Assembly: GCA_003539495.1 (NCBI GenBank)
Contig: DPPB01000012.1
Span: forward strand, 1-64,000
Length of the DNA stretch: 64,000 bases
Reading direction: 5' to 3'
Origin: Oscillibacter sp.
GTDB taxonomy: Bacteria > Bacillota > Clostridia > Oscillospirales > Oscillospiraceae
Part shown: positions 7,921 through 15,741 of the stretch, piece after piece
How the letters are laid out: every line of letters starts with the position of its first letter
Numbering within the stretch: position 1 is the first letter of the stretch
Notes under the pieces: generated by a model
Database searches by the model: none
Told to the model about the DNA's origin: nothing
The model's input: only the letters and a program-made list of their open reading frames with translations
Program-made: the position numbers and the translations under genes

Positions 7921-8768
7921 AAATGACGGAATTGGCCCCCGCCAAGCTGAATCTGACGCTGGAGGTGGGCGAAAAGAGCAGCGACGGATACCACAAGGTA
8001 CAATCAGTGATGACCTGCGCAGCTCTATATGACGAAATCGCTCTGGAGAGCGGCATAGGCGGGGACATCACCATGACCTGCGATTGCAGTGGCCTGCCCT
8101 GCGATGAAACGAATCTCTGCCTTCGGGCGGCCAGGCTGTTCTTTAAAAAGACCGGCACCGCCTGCGACGGCCTGCATATCAGCCTGAAAAAGCGCATTCC
8201 CATGCAGGCGGGCTTGGGCGGCGGCAGCGCTGATGCGGCAGCGGTTCTCCGGGGCCTGCGCAAGCTTTATCGCCCGGAGATGATGATAAAAGAGCTGGAG
8301 CGCATGGCTATGGAGTTGGGCAGCGATGTGCCCTTTTGCGTTCGCAGCGTTACCACCATGGTGCGGGGCCGGGGCGAGCAGCTTTTGAAGCTGCCAAAGC
8401 TGCCCCTATGCTGGTTTGTTATCTGTAAGCCGGATTTTTCCTTCTCCACGGCGGAGATGTACGAGAAGCTTGATGAGAAGAAGCCCGCCTTCGCCATTGA
8501 CAGCCTGGGACTTATCAAGGCCCTGGAATATCAGGACATGCTGGAGATCAGCGACCGCCTAGGCAACTGCTTTGAGGCGGTGCTGGAGCCAAGCAGCGAA
8601 ATCTTCACCATTAAAAGCAAGCTCCTGGCCCTGGGGGCTAGAAACGCCTGCATGAGTGGCTCCGGCTCGGCAGTATACGGCCTGTTTACCCAAGAGTCAG
8701 AGGCCAGGGCCGCAGCGGAGGAGCTGCAAAAAGTCTACGCCCAAACCTGGTTTGTCGAGAGCGTTTAA
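7917..8768 (+). CDS. ispE: 4-diphosphocytidyl-2-C-methyl-D-erythritol kinase
   Basis: 283 residues, the usual IspE length. GHMP-kinase hallmarks are present: APAKLNLTLEVG at the N-terminus, the ATP-binding PMQAGLGGGSADAAAVL at about residue 94, and C-terminal MSGSGSAVYGLF. It phosphorylates CDP-ME on the 2-hydroxyl in the non-mevalonate isoprenoid pathway. IspH of the same pathway is at 43967. The stop codon lies inside the forespore-type promoter of spoIIR. Confidence 0.93.
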   Translation: MKMTELAPAKLNLTLEVGEKSSDGYHKVQSVMTCAALYDEIALESGIGGDITMTCDCSGLPCDETNLCLRAARLFFKKTGTACDGLHISLKKRIPMQAGLGGGSADAAAVLRGLRKLYRPEMMIKELERMAMELGSDVPFCVRSVTTMVRGRGEQLLKLPKLPLCWFVICKPDFSFSTAEMYEKLDEKKPAFAIDSLGLIKALEYQDMLEISDRLGNCFEAVLEPSSEIFTIKSKLLALGARNACMSGSGSAVYGLFTQESEARAAAEELQKVYAQTWFVESV

Positions 8769-8792
8769 AAATTAAAAACACCGTCCATACTA
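8763..8792 (+). promoter_or_regulatory. Putative forespore (sigma-F/sigma-G) promoter of spoIIR
   Basis: GTTTA at 8763-8767 fits the sigma-F/G -35. After 15 bases GTCCATACTA (8783-8792) fits the sigma-F -10 with one mismatch, and its CATACTA part fits the sigma-G -10 (CATnnTA) at an 18-base spacing. In Bacillus spoIIR is a sigma-F gene. The promoter overlaps the ispE stop codon and the left arm of the ispE terminator. Confidence 0.55.
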
Positions 8793-8822
8793 TAGGAAAA
8801 TCTACATAGGACGGTGTTTTTT
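8774..8822 (+). terminator. ispE terminator overlapping the spoIIR start region
   Basis: AAAAACACCGTCC pairs with GGACGGTGTTTTT across a 22-base loop and ends in a T-run right at the spoIIR ATG. RNA from the putative forespore promoter would start in the loop and could not form this hairpin. Confidence 0.7.
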
Positions 8823-9455
8823 ATGAAAAAAATGCAAAATACAAGCAAGTGGAACGCCCTGGAGTGCGCCCTGCTGACGATGCTGGCGGCATGCCTGCTG
8901 GTAGGCGCGGCGGCCCTGAAAAAGCAGGATCAGCTGCAGCAGAAAATGATCCGCCTCCATGTGGTGGCCAATTCTGACAGCGACCGGGACCAGGCCCTGA
9001 AGCTGCAGGTGCGCGACAAGGTGCTGGCCTTTACAGAGCGGACTATGCGTGCCTCCGCCGACCGGGCGGCCGCCAACGCGGCGCTGCAGACCTATCTGCC
9101 GGTCATTGAACGGATGGCGGAGGAGACTCTCCGGGAGAACGGCTGCTGGGACAGCGTCGAGGTACGGCTGGAGCCAACGGAGTTTCCGCTGAAGGCATAT
9201 AATGGCTTCCGTCTACCGGCGGGAGAATATATGGCTTTGCGGGTGCTCATCGGCGAAGCAGCAGGGCAGAATTGGTGGTGCGTGGTATATCCGCCCCTGT
9301 GCATGACGGCGGCAGCAGATGTGCAGGAGACGGGCATTGCCTGCGGCATGGAGCAGGAAGAATTGAAGCTCATGCAGGAAGCGGGTGAGGAGTATCAAAT
9401 CAGATTTCGTTGCGTGGAGCTGTGGGAGCAGCTGCGCCAGTGGCTGCACAAGTGA
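8823..9455 (+). CDS. spoIIR: Stage II sporulation protein R
   Basis: 210 residues from ATG 8823, with AGGACGG eight bases upstream. A single N-terminal membrane segment (ECALLTMLAACLLVGAAAL) acts as export signal. It is followed by the SpoIIR signature IRLHVVANSDSDRDQALKL and LQVRDKVL. In spore formers SpoIIR is made in the forespore, exported, and triggers SpoIIGA to cleave pro-sigma-E in the mother cell. The promoter and terminator arrangement ahead of it fits forespore-only expression. Confidence 0.92.
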   Translation: MKKMQNTSKWNALECALLTMLAACLLVGAAALKKQDQLQQKMIRLHVVANSDSDRDQALKLQVRDKVLAFTERTMRASADRAAANAALQTYLPVIERMAEETLRENGCWDSVEVRLEPTEFPLKAYNGFRLPAGEYMALRVLIGEAAGQNWWCVVYPPLCMTAAADVQETGIACGMEQEELKLMQEAGEEYQIRFRCVELWEQLRQWLHK

Positions 9456-9499
9456 CGAAAGGGGAATATGAAAAATTTTTAAATATATGTTAAGAAAGG

Positions 9500-9528
9500 A
9501 TGACAAATCCACTTTTCTGTGGTATTAT
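9500..9528 (+). promoter_or_regulatory. Vegetative promoter ahead of the inverted-repeat element
   Basis: -35 ATGACA (9500-9505), 17-base spacer, -10 TATTAT (9523-9528). Transcription would start at about 9535, a few bases inside the left inverted repeat, and read toward the CapD-like gene. Confidence 0.5.
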
Positions 9529-9530
9529 AC

Positions 9531-9802
9531 CATCGATTGACAAGGGAAAACGCGCCTGTCAACGTGCCTTTTCAGCGCGCTTTGCCCTTCCCGTCTTGGC
9601 GGGCGATAGCCCGCCTGCGGCTCGAAAGCCTATAATACCTCGAAAATTCATTGCGGACAGATGCAAAGCAGATTTGCCGCGCAGAAATGTGTTCAGACAT
9701 AGAAAAGGCTCGCAGGGGATATTGTCCATAATGCTAATGACCAAGACGCGGCATGGGTGCATTTTTGCCCATTAAAACCATGTTTGCCCTTGTCAATCGA
9801 TG
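9531..9802. repeat. 272-bp element with 16-bp terminal inverted repeats
   Basis: CATCGATTGACAAGGG at 9531-9546 is exactly inverted at 9787-9802, and the flanks continue the match imperfectly. The interior is GC-rich with smaller hairpins such as GGCGGGC-GATA-GCCCGCC (about 9598-9615) and has no convincing gene. It is either a MITE-like element or a structured 5' leader whose ends close a long stem. The gap from spoIIR to the next gene (9456-9871) holds only this and the promoter at 9500. Confidence 0.6.
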
Positions 9803-9871
9803 GGAATAAAACCTGCTATAGAGAACAGGGGGAGAGAAGCTCCTCTGAAAAAGCAAAGGAATGGATTTGTC

Positions 9872-11791
9872 ATGAAGCTTAGCAGAAGAAAAATGGAGCT
9901 GATGCTGGTAGATATTGCCGTCATCATTTGCGTGTATTATATGACCAATTTGGTGAAGGTGCTGCGGCTGCACTCCATTGTACTCAACGGGGAGATCAAT
10001 TTGGCCCGTATGCTGGCCCTGGTGGTCACGATTATGGCCGGGCGCATCGTCTTTGGCGTATACCGCAACATTTGGCGCTACGCCAACATACAGACTTATC
10101 TGACCATTATGGTCTCTGACTTCGTGTCCAACGTGTTGCTGATGCTCCTGGGGCGGGTATGGTTTGCCGTCAATCTGGGCATCGGTGTGCATCTGATCGT
10201 GGCTATGGCCATCCTGCTGGTGACGCTGCTGTCCCGCTATTGCTACCAGCTGCTGTACGCCTATCGCAATAGAAATGCCGATAAGAATATTGAGGGCAAC
10301 GCCTTCAGCCAGCTGTATAAGGTGGAGGTGGCCATCGTGGGCGCCGGTAATGTGGGCGCTACTCTTTCGGATGAATTCTTCCGCAATCCCCGCTCCCGGT
10401 ATGAGCCGGTGTGCTTTATAGATACCGACCCGGAGAAGGTGGGGCAAACGGTCAACGGTGTGCCGGTCTATCCTGAGGATGACAGCACTGCCAACCTGCT
10501 GAAAAGGATGAAGGTCCGGGAAATTATCATTGCCCTGCCGGATCTGACGGTGGAGCGCAAGCAAAAGCTCTATGAACGCTATCAGGATACCGGCTGTGCC
10601 GTGAAGTTGTACGATTATCCCTCCGGCACGGAGGAAAAGTCCACGGCCAAGCGCGCCCTGCGTGACTTCCGGATTGAGGATCTGCTGTTCCGGGATACCA
10701 TACAGGTGGAAAATTCCCAGACCATGGCTTTTTACGGGGGCAAGACCGTGCTGGTCACCGGCGGCGGCGGCTCCATCGGCTCGGAGCTGTGCCGGCAGAT
10801 TGCGGCGCTGCACCCAAAAAAGCTGGCGATTTTGGATATTTACGAAAATAATGCCTACGATGTCCAGCAGGAGCTAATCCGCAAGTACGGCGATAAGCTG
10901 AATCTGGAGGTCATTATTGCCTCCGTCCGGGATGTGGATCGCTTAGATCAGATTTTCCGGGATCTGCGGCCGCAGATCGTGTTTCACGCCGCCGCCCACA
11001 AGCATGTGCCGCTGATGGAGCACTCCGGCGTGGAAGCGCTGAAGAATAATGTTCTGGGTACATATAATGTGGCGGAGATGGCGGAAAAATACGGCGTGGA
11101 GAAATTCCTGCTTATTTCCACGGATAAGGCAGTGAATCCCACCAACGTCATGGGCGCCAGCAAGCGTCTGTGCGAGATGGTCATCCAGTGCCGGGAGGAC
11201 AGCAAGACGGAGTTTACGGCGGTTCGGTTCGGCAATGTGCTGGGCAGCAATGGGTCGGTAATTCCCCTCTTTAAGCGGCAGATCGAGGCCGGCGGCCCTG
11301 TGACCTTGACGGATAAGCGCATTATTCGCTACTTTATGACCATTCCCGAGGCGGTGCAGCTGGTCATGCTTACCTGCGCCATGGCCCACAACGGTGAGCT
11401 GTATGTGCTGGATATGGGCAAGCCGGTAAAGATTTTGAGCTTGGCGGAAAATATGATCCGCCTGTCCGGGTATACCCCATATAAAGATATTGACATCGTG
11501 GAGGTAGGCCTGCGTCCCGGCGAAAAGCTCTATGAGGAGCTGCTGATGAAGACCGAGGAGCTGGATAAGACCGACAACGATATGATTTTTATCGAGCGGG
11601 ACAAGAAGCTGACCCGCGCGGAGGTGGATCACAAGTTGGATCTTGTGCGTGAGGCCATTAATACTGAGAGTCAGTCTGCGGTGTTGGATGTTATCCGCAA
11701 GACGGTTCCCACCTTCCGGGATCCGGAGGAAGTGAACCGTCAGGCAGCCCAGGCCGAGGAGGTGCGGCAGGTCGCTGCCGCAAACGGCTGA
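9872..11791 (+). CDS. CapD/PglF-type membrane nucleoside-diphosphate-sugar dehydratase
   Basis: 639 residues from ATG 9872, preceded by AAAGGAATGG. There are four N-terminal membrane helices (residues 1-140), a CoA-binding-like Rossmann domain (VAIVGAGNVGATLS), then an extended SDR domain with VTGGGGSIGSELC for NAD(P), HAAAHKHVPLME, and STDKAVNPTNVMGASK, where Met replaces the usual SDR tyrosine, as is normal in this family. Members are 4,6-dehydratases acting on UDP-GlcNAc-type sugars for surface glycans. No other glycan genes are adjacent, so its product is unknown. Confidence 0.85.
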   Translation: MKLSRRKMELMLVDIAVIICVYYMTNLVKVLRLHSIVLNGEINLARMLALVVTIMAGRIVFGVYRNIWRYANIQTYLTIMVSDFVSNVLLMLLGRVWFAVNLGIGVHLIVAMAILLVTLLSRYCYQLLYAYRNRNADKNIEGNAFSQLYKVEVAIVGAGNVGATLSDEFFRNPRSRYEPVCFIDTDPEKVGQTVNGVPVYPEDDSTANLLKRMKVREIIIALPDLTVERKQKLYERYQDTGCAVKLYDYPSGTEEKSTAKRALRDFRIEDLLFRDTIQVENSQTMAFYGGKTVLVTGGGGSIGSELCRQIAALHPKKLAILDIYENNAYDVQQELIRKYGDKLNLEVIIASVRDVDRLDQIFRDLRPQIVFHAAAHKHVPLMEHSGVEALKNNVLGTYNVAEMAEKYGVEKFLLISTDKAVNPTNVMGASKRLCEMVIQCREDSKTEFTAVRFGNVLGSNGSVIPLFKRQIEAGGPVTLTDKRIIRYFMTIPEAVQLVMLTCAMAHNGELYVLDMGKPVKILSLAENMIRLSGYTPYKDIDIVEVGLRPGEKLYEELLMKTEELDKTDNDMIFIERDKKLTRAEVDHKLDLVREAINTESQSAVLDVIRKTVPTFRDPEEVNRQAAQAEEVRQVAAANG

Positions 11792-11829
11792 TACAGAATA
11801 AGAAAGCTCCGCCCCTGTTGAAGGAACTG

Positions 11830-11887
11830 CACCCCATTTGTTAGATAAGTATGGTAAAAAGCTTATCTGACAAATGGGGTGTTTTTT
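11830..11887 (+). terminator. Strong terminator after the CapD-like gene
   Basis: 20-base arms CACCCCATTTGTTAGATAAG and CTTATCTGACAAATGGGGTG with a 12-base loop, one mismatch, and a T6 tail. Confidence 0.9.
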
Positions 11888-11926
11888 CATTGGAGGGGCA
11901 CTTCAAAGCGCTGCTGTATGTTGTGC

Positions 11927-12439
11927 TTATTTCAATAATTTTATCCGCGAATCGTAGTCTGGCAGGGTCCGGCGGACCAGGGCGTAAAAGTCCGGGCCGT
12001 GGTTTTTATGCCGGATGTGGGCCAGCTCATGGACTACCACCGCTTCGGCGGCCTCCAGGGGGTACTCCATGAGATGCAGGGAAAAGCACAGGCTGTCTTT
12101 TCCGCTGCAGCTGCCAAACCGAGTCTTGGCGGCGGTAATCTTCACCCCTGTAGGGGTGACGCCCATCCGCTGCGCCCAAAGCTTCACCATTGGCGGCAGC
12201 ACATGTCGGGCCCTTTGCCGCAGGGCCTCCTGTTCCTCCCGGGAGAGGGGGGGATGCTCTGCCAGGCGCTGGCTCTGCCGGGCCTGCTGGGCTGCGATCC
12301 ATGCTTCGTGTTCAGTCACAAAGCGGTGGATATCTCCTCGGGCGGCGTAGATAGGGGCCCGGACTACCACCTGACCTTCCCTTGTCACCTGTAGGGCCAT
12401 GGTGCGCCGCCGGGAGCGGATGACGGTGAACTCCCTCAT
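11927..12439 (-). CDS. YgjP-like zinc metallopeptidase (DUF45/M48-type)
   Basis: 170 residues from ATG 12439. The zinc site HELAHIRHKNHGPDF (HExxH plus a downstream His) is near the C-terminus, as in YgjP/DUF45 proteins. The segment TAAKTRFGSCSGKDSLCFSLHLM is the family's 'W/R-G-S-C-S' block. Family members are probable cytosolic peptidases of unknown substrate. The start overlaps the DUF1653 stop (ATGA), so the two are one transcription unit. Confidence 0.85.
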   Translation of the reverse strand: MREFTVIRSRRRTMALQVTREGQVVVRAPIYAARGDIHRFVTEHEAWIAAQQARQSQRLAEHPPLSREEQEALRQRARHVLPPMVKLWAQRMGVTPTGVKITAAKTRFGSCSGKDSLCFSLHLMEYPLEAAEAVVVHELAHIRHKNHGPDFYALVRRTLPDYDSRIKLLK

Positions 12440-12651
12440 AGCTCCACCCAGGTGAAACGGGGGCCTGTATATCCATCTTGATTTATAGTCTCCAGCCACA
12501 TGGCGGCCGGACGGACCCAGTAGCCCTGCTCCCCGTAGAGAGCCTGATAGACCACGAGTTCTTCCCTGGTCTCGCTGTGCTGGGCGGTGAACAATACGCG
12601 GTATAGATTCCCTTTGAAATGGCGGTAAACACCAGGGCGGATGGGCTCCAT
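12436..12651 (-). CDS. DUF1653 domain protein
   Basis: 71 residues from ATG 12651 with AAAGGAG nine bases upstream. The whole protein is the DUF1653 domain: PGVYRHFKGNLYRV, the central YQALYGEQGYWVRP, and the final RFTWVEL. The function is unknown. The longer frame upstream crosses the divergent promoter and belongs to the opposite strand. Confidence 0.85.
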   Translation of the reverse strand: MEPIRPGVYRHFKGNLYRVLFTAQHSETREELVVYQALYGEQGYWVRPAAMWLETINQDGYTGPRFTWVEL

Positions 12652-12688
12652 TCTGCATCGCTCCTTTGTATAGCATCTGATGGCAAAA

Positions 12689-12717
12689 AGTATAGCATAG
12701 CTGGTGGAAAAATGCAA
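12689..12717 (-). promoter_or_regulatory. Promoter of the DUF1653-YgjP pair
   Basis: Minus strand -35 TTGCAT (12717-12712), 17-base spacer, -10 TATACT (12694-12689). It is divergent from the NUDIX gene, whose own -10-like TATACT is at 12728-12733 with a poor -35. Confidence 0.65.
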
Positions 12718-12762
12718 AGCACTGTGATATACTAACACAAACGATACGAGGAGGAATGCTCC

Positions 12763-13233
12763 GTGAAGAATACGACTCTGTGTTACCTGCTGCGGGGAGA
12801 TGATGTACTGCTGCTGCACCGGGTGAAGAAGGAAAATGATCTGAACCACGACAAGTGGATCGGCATCGGCGGAAAATTTGAGGAGGGAGAGAGCCCCGAG
12901 GAGTGCCTGATCCGGGAGGCATGGGAGGAAACGGGACTCACACTCACGGGCTATCAGTACCGAGGGATTGTCACCTTTGTATCCGATGAGTGGGAGGGAG
13001 AGTACATGCACCTTTACACCGCCACCGGCTGGACGGGTGAGCTGAAGGAGTGTGACGAGGGCGTACTGGAATGGATCAGCCGGGAGAAAATGAAAATGCT
13101 GCCTCAGTGGGAGGGTGACAAGATATTCCTGCGGCTGCTGGAGGAAGGGGCACCGTTCTTCTCCTTAAAGCTGTGCTATGAGGGCGACCGGCTGACCTAT
13201 GCGGCCCTGAATGGAAAGGAACTGACACAATGA
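12763..13233 (+). CDS. NUDIX hydrolase (MutT-like)
   Basis: 156 residues from GTG 12763 with GAGGAGGAATG upstream. The Nudix box runs GGKFEEGESPEECLIREAWE with EETGL following, and all metal-binding glutamates are intact. The N-terminal TTLCYLLRGDDVLLLHR resembles 8-oxo-dGTP diphosphatases of the MutT/YtkD group, so cleaning of oxidised nucleotides is the likely but unproven role. It overlaps the DUF523 gene by four bases. Confidence 0.88.
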   Translation: MKNTTLCYLLRGDDVLLLHRVKKENDLNHDKWIGIGGKFEEGESPEECLIREAWEETGLTLTGYQYRGIVTFVSDEWEGEYMHLYTATGWTGELKECDEGVLEWISREKMKMLPQWEGDKIFLRLLEEGAPFFSLKLCYEGDRLTYAALNGKELTQ

Positions 13234-13670
13234 CGGTACTGGTGAGTGCGTGTCTGCTGGGGGTTTCCTGCCGATATGATGGACAGAGCAAGGGCCATCC
13301 CCTTATGGGGGAGCTGCTGCAAAAGCACACGGTCATCCCCATTTGCCCGGAGCAACTGGGAGGGCTTTCCACACCCCGGCCACCGGCGGAGCGCCGGGGA
13401 GACGGGGTATTCACCCGGGAGGGAGCGGACGTTACCGCCGCCTATGACCGGGGCGCCCGGGAGGCGCTGCGCCTGGCCCGGCTCTATAGCTGTTCCGTGG
13501 CCCTATTCAAAGAGCGCAGCCCTGCCTGCGGCTCCGGGCAAATCTACGATGGTTCTTTCACAAAAACCTTGGTGGACGGCTACGGGGCGGCGGCAGAGCT
13601 GCTGGAGAAAAACGGCATCCGGGTGCTGGGAGAGAGCGATTTGGAGATTTTTCTGCGGGAGAATCCGTAA
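13230..13670 (+). CDS. DUF523 protein
   Basis: 146 residues. It begins with the family's VSACLLGVSCRYDG and keeps the cysteine motif CPEQLGGLSTPRPPAE and the SPACGSGQIYDG segment. The conserved cysteines suggest metal or cofactor binding, but the activity is unknown. It is translationally coupled (ATGA) to the NUDIX gene. The terminator-flanked repeat starts three bases after its stop. Confidence 0.88.
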   Translation: MTVLVSACLLGVSCRYDGQSKGHPLMGELLQKHTVIPICPEQLGGLSTPRPPAERRGDGVFTREGADVTAAYDRGAREALRLARLYSCSVALFKERSPACGSGQIYDGSFTKTLVDGYGAAAELLEKNGIRVLGESDLEIFLRENP

Positions 13671-13672
13671 AA

Positions 13673-13708
13673 CAGAAACCGGGCAGGCACTATAGAGTGC
13701 CTGCCCGG
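13673..13708 (+). terminator. Terminator of the DUF523 gene, truncated copy 1
   Basis: CAGAAACCGGGCAGGCACTATA.GTGCCTGCCCGG. It still forms the central hairpin but lacks the final TTTCTG, which is replaced by the repeat. The full version is at 13874-13913. Confidence 0.75.
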
Positions 13709-13873
13709 GCAGCGTGGCGAAAAAGCTTTCTCACCACGCTGCCTAAGTTTTTGAAACTTTTTCAAAGTTTCAAAAACTATTGATTTCAATGGTGAGGGAC
13801 ACCCTTCTTGGGTTTCCCTCACACACCCTTCCTTACCGTTATCGCAAAACTTGCCACTATATTGACATTCTCG
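13709..13873. repeat. Terminator-flanked structured repeat, copy B
   Basis: 165-bp relative of the unit at 475-636, roughly 85 percent alike by eye, with the same three hairpins. The first, GCAGCGTGGCGAAAAAGC..CCACGCTGC, is more regular here, and the third (13792-13822) is identical to 556-586. It is again bounded by two copies of a terminator, but a different terminator from copy A, so the duplicated flank comes from the target and not from the element. Confidence 0.75.
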
Positions 13874-13913
13874 CAGAAACCGGGCAGGCACTATAGTGCC
13901 TGCCCGGTTTCTG
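13874..13913. terminator. Complete terminator, copy 2
   Basis: Fully palindromic CAGAAACCGGGCAGGCACTATAGTGCCTGCCCGGTTTCTG. It can serve DUF523 and the ABC operon arriving from the right. Confidence 0.8.
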
Positions 13914-13941
13914 TATGAGAAAGGTAAATCAAAAAAGCATA

Positions 13942-14736
13942 TTAAGAGAGGAGCAGCTTATCGTCATTGGCCTCGGTGCCGCTGGCCTTGCTAAACAGGG
14001 TCAGCAGGTCGGAAACGGTGAGCTTTTTCTTTTCTTCGCCGGAGATGTCCAGCACCACATGGCCCGCATCCATCATGATGAGGCGGTTGCCATGGGCAAT
14101 GGCGTCCTTCATGTTGTGAGTGATCATCATTGTGGTCAGGTGGTTTTCCTCTACGATCTTGTCGCTGAGCTCTAAAACCTTGGCGGCGGTGCGGGGATCA
14201 AGGGCGGCGGTATGCTCGTCCAAAAGGAGCAGCTTGGGCTTTTGCAGAGCTGCCATCAGCAGCGTCAGCGCCTGACGCTGGCCGCCGGACAGCAAGCCAA
14301 CCTTTGCTTTCATGCGGTCCTCCAGACCCAGATCCAGGTCCTTGAGCTTCTGATAGTATTCCTGCTCCTCCTGGGGGGTGATGCCCCACTTCAGGCCCCG
14401 GTGCTTGCCGCGTCGGGCGGCCAGAGCCAGGTTTTCCTGAATTTGCATGGTGGGGGCAGTGCCCATCATGGGGTCCTGGAACACACGGCCCAGGAGCGCG
14501 GCCCGTTTGAATTCGGGCAGACGGGTAACATCCTTACCGTCAATAAGAATGGAGCCGCTGTCCACGGAGAAGGTGCCGGCAATGGCATTGAGCATAGTGG
14601 ATTTTCCCGCACCGTTGCCGCCGATTACGGTGACAAAATCCCCCTCGTGCAGGGTCAGGCTCAGATTATCCAGCGCTGTTTTTTCGTGGACGGTGCCGGG
14701 GAAGAAGGTTTTGGAAATGTTTTTCAGCTCAAGCAT
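13942..14736 (-). CDS. TrpXYZ-like ABC transporter ATP-binding protein
   Basis: 264 residues. Walker A GGNGAGKST, Q-loop VFQDPMMGTAPTM, signature LSGGQRQAL, Walker B LLLLDEHTAALDP and switch MITHNMKDAI. DEHTAALD instead of DEPT is common in this subfamily. It powers uptake with the permease and binding protein upstream. Last gene of a three-gene minus-strand operon; it overlaps the permease stop by eight bases. Substrate is probably an aromatic amino acid, judged from the leader peptide. Confidence 0.88.
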   Translation of the reverse strand: MLELKNISKTFFPGTVHEKTALDNLSLTLHEGDFVTVIGGNGAGKSTMLNAIAGTFSVDSGSILIDGKDVTRLPEFKRAALLGRVFQDPMMGTAPTMQIQENLALAARRGKHRGLKWGITPQEEQEYYQKLKDLDLGLEDRMKAKVGLLSGGQRQALTLLMAALQKPKLLLLDEHTAALDPRTAAKVLELSDKIVEENHLTTMMITHNMKDAIAHGNRLIMMDAGHVVLDISGEEKKKLTVSDLLTLFSKASGTEANDDKLLLS

Positions 14737-15649
14737 GGCGAGGGCCTCCTTTCTTATGGGCCACTTTGCCCTTCCAGTAAGGGACGGACAGGAATACAGC
14801 CACGATCAGGGCGGAAACCAGCTTCAGATCGTTGGTGTTCAGACCCAGCTGCAGGACCACCTGCAGCACAAAGTAGTAGATCACAGCACCCAGGGATACG
14901 GCAAACATCTTCAGACCGAAGTTTTGGAAGATCTTGCCGAAGGTCACTTCACTGATGATAACGGCAGCCAGGCCGATAACAATGGCGCCGCGCCCCATGC
15001 CCACATCGGCAGAGCCCTGGAACTGGGCCAGCAGACCACCGGACAGGGCCACCAAACCGTTGGAAAGCATCAGACCCAGGACGATATTGGCGCCGGTGTT
15101 GATGCCCTGGGCCCGGGCCATGTTGGCATTGGCGCCAGTAGCGCGGACAGAGCAGCCCCGCTCTGTGCCGAAGAACCAGTACAGGGCGACGACCGTCACG
15201 ACGGTGATGACCAGCAGCAGCGGCAGGGGATTGCTGATAGACAGATCCCGCACATACCGCTGGGAAACAGCCAGATCGTACTTATCCACGCCTACGGGCT
15301 GGTTGGCCTTGCCGCTCATGATCCGCAGGTTCACGGAGTACAGGGCGAGCTGCGTGAGAATACCGGCCAGGATGGCGGGAATACCGCACTTGGTGTGAAA
15401 CAGGCCCGTAACCAGGCCTGCCAGCAGGCCGGAAACAAAGGCGCACAGCAGAGCCAGCCAGCAGTTCATGCCGCCTCGAATCAGCATCACGGCTACGGCG
15501 CCGCCGGTGGCAATGGAGCCGTCCACGGTCAGGTCGGCCACATCCAGCACACGGAAGGTGATGTACACACCGATGGCCATGATGCCCCATACAAGGCCCT
15601 GTGCCGCCGCGCCGGGCAGCGAATTCAAAAGTGAAGTTAGGAATGCCAT
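14729..15649 (-). CDS. TrpXYZ-like ABC transporter permease
   Basis: 306 residues and about eight hydrophobic segments, of the LivH/BPD_transp_2-like type used by ABC_sub_bind systems. QGLVWGIMAIGVYITFR at the N-terminus and VRATGANANMARAQGINT in the cytoplasmic loop are typical. GAGGAGAAAAG lies before the ATG. It is the membrane channel partner of the genes on both sides. Confidence 0.88.
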   Translation of the reverse strand: MAFLTSLLNSLPGAAAQGLVWGIMAIGVYITFRVLDVADLTVDGSIATGGAVAVMLIRGGMNCWLALLCAFVSGLLAGLVTGLFHTKCGIPAILAGILTQLALYSVNLRIMSGKANQPVGVDKYDLAVSQRYVRDLSISNPLPLLLVITVVTVVALYWFFGTERGCSVRATGANANMARAQGINTGANIVLGLMLSNGLVALSGGLLAQFQGSADVGMGRGAIVIGLAAVIISEVTFGKIFQNFGLKMFAVSLGAVIYYFVLQVVLQLGLNTNDLKLVSALIVAVFLSVPYWKGKVAHKKGGPRHA

Positions 15650-15741
15650 TTTCTTTTCTCCTCAATCTGCCGCCATAGGACGGTCTCGTGTAACGGGGGA
15701 GGGGACAAACGCCCCCTCCCGGCGGTTTATGTTATGGGGAA

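Noticed and set aside
9500..9775. 91-codon open frame inside the inverted-repeat element
   Set aside because: No ribosome binding site. It starts in the promoter -35 and spans the hairpins. The reverse-strand frame at 9559-9762 is equally unconvincing.
9531..9802. SRP RNA, 6S RNA, tmRNA or RNase P RNA
   Set aside because: Length and closed ends invite the idea, but the conserved sequence blocks of those RNAs are missing.
14447..15634. 395-codon open frame on the plus strand
   Set aside because: Shadow of the ABC permease and ATPase genes; no start signals, low-complexity His/Gln/Gly composition.
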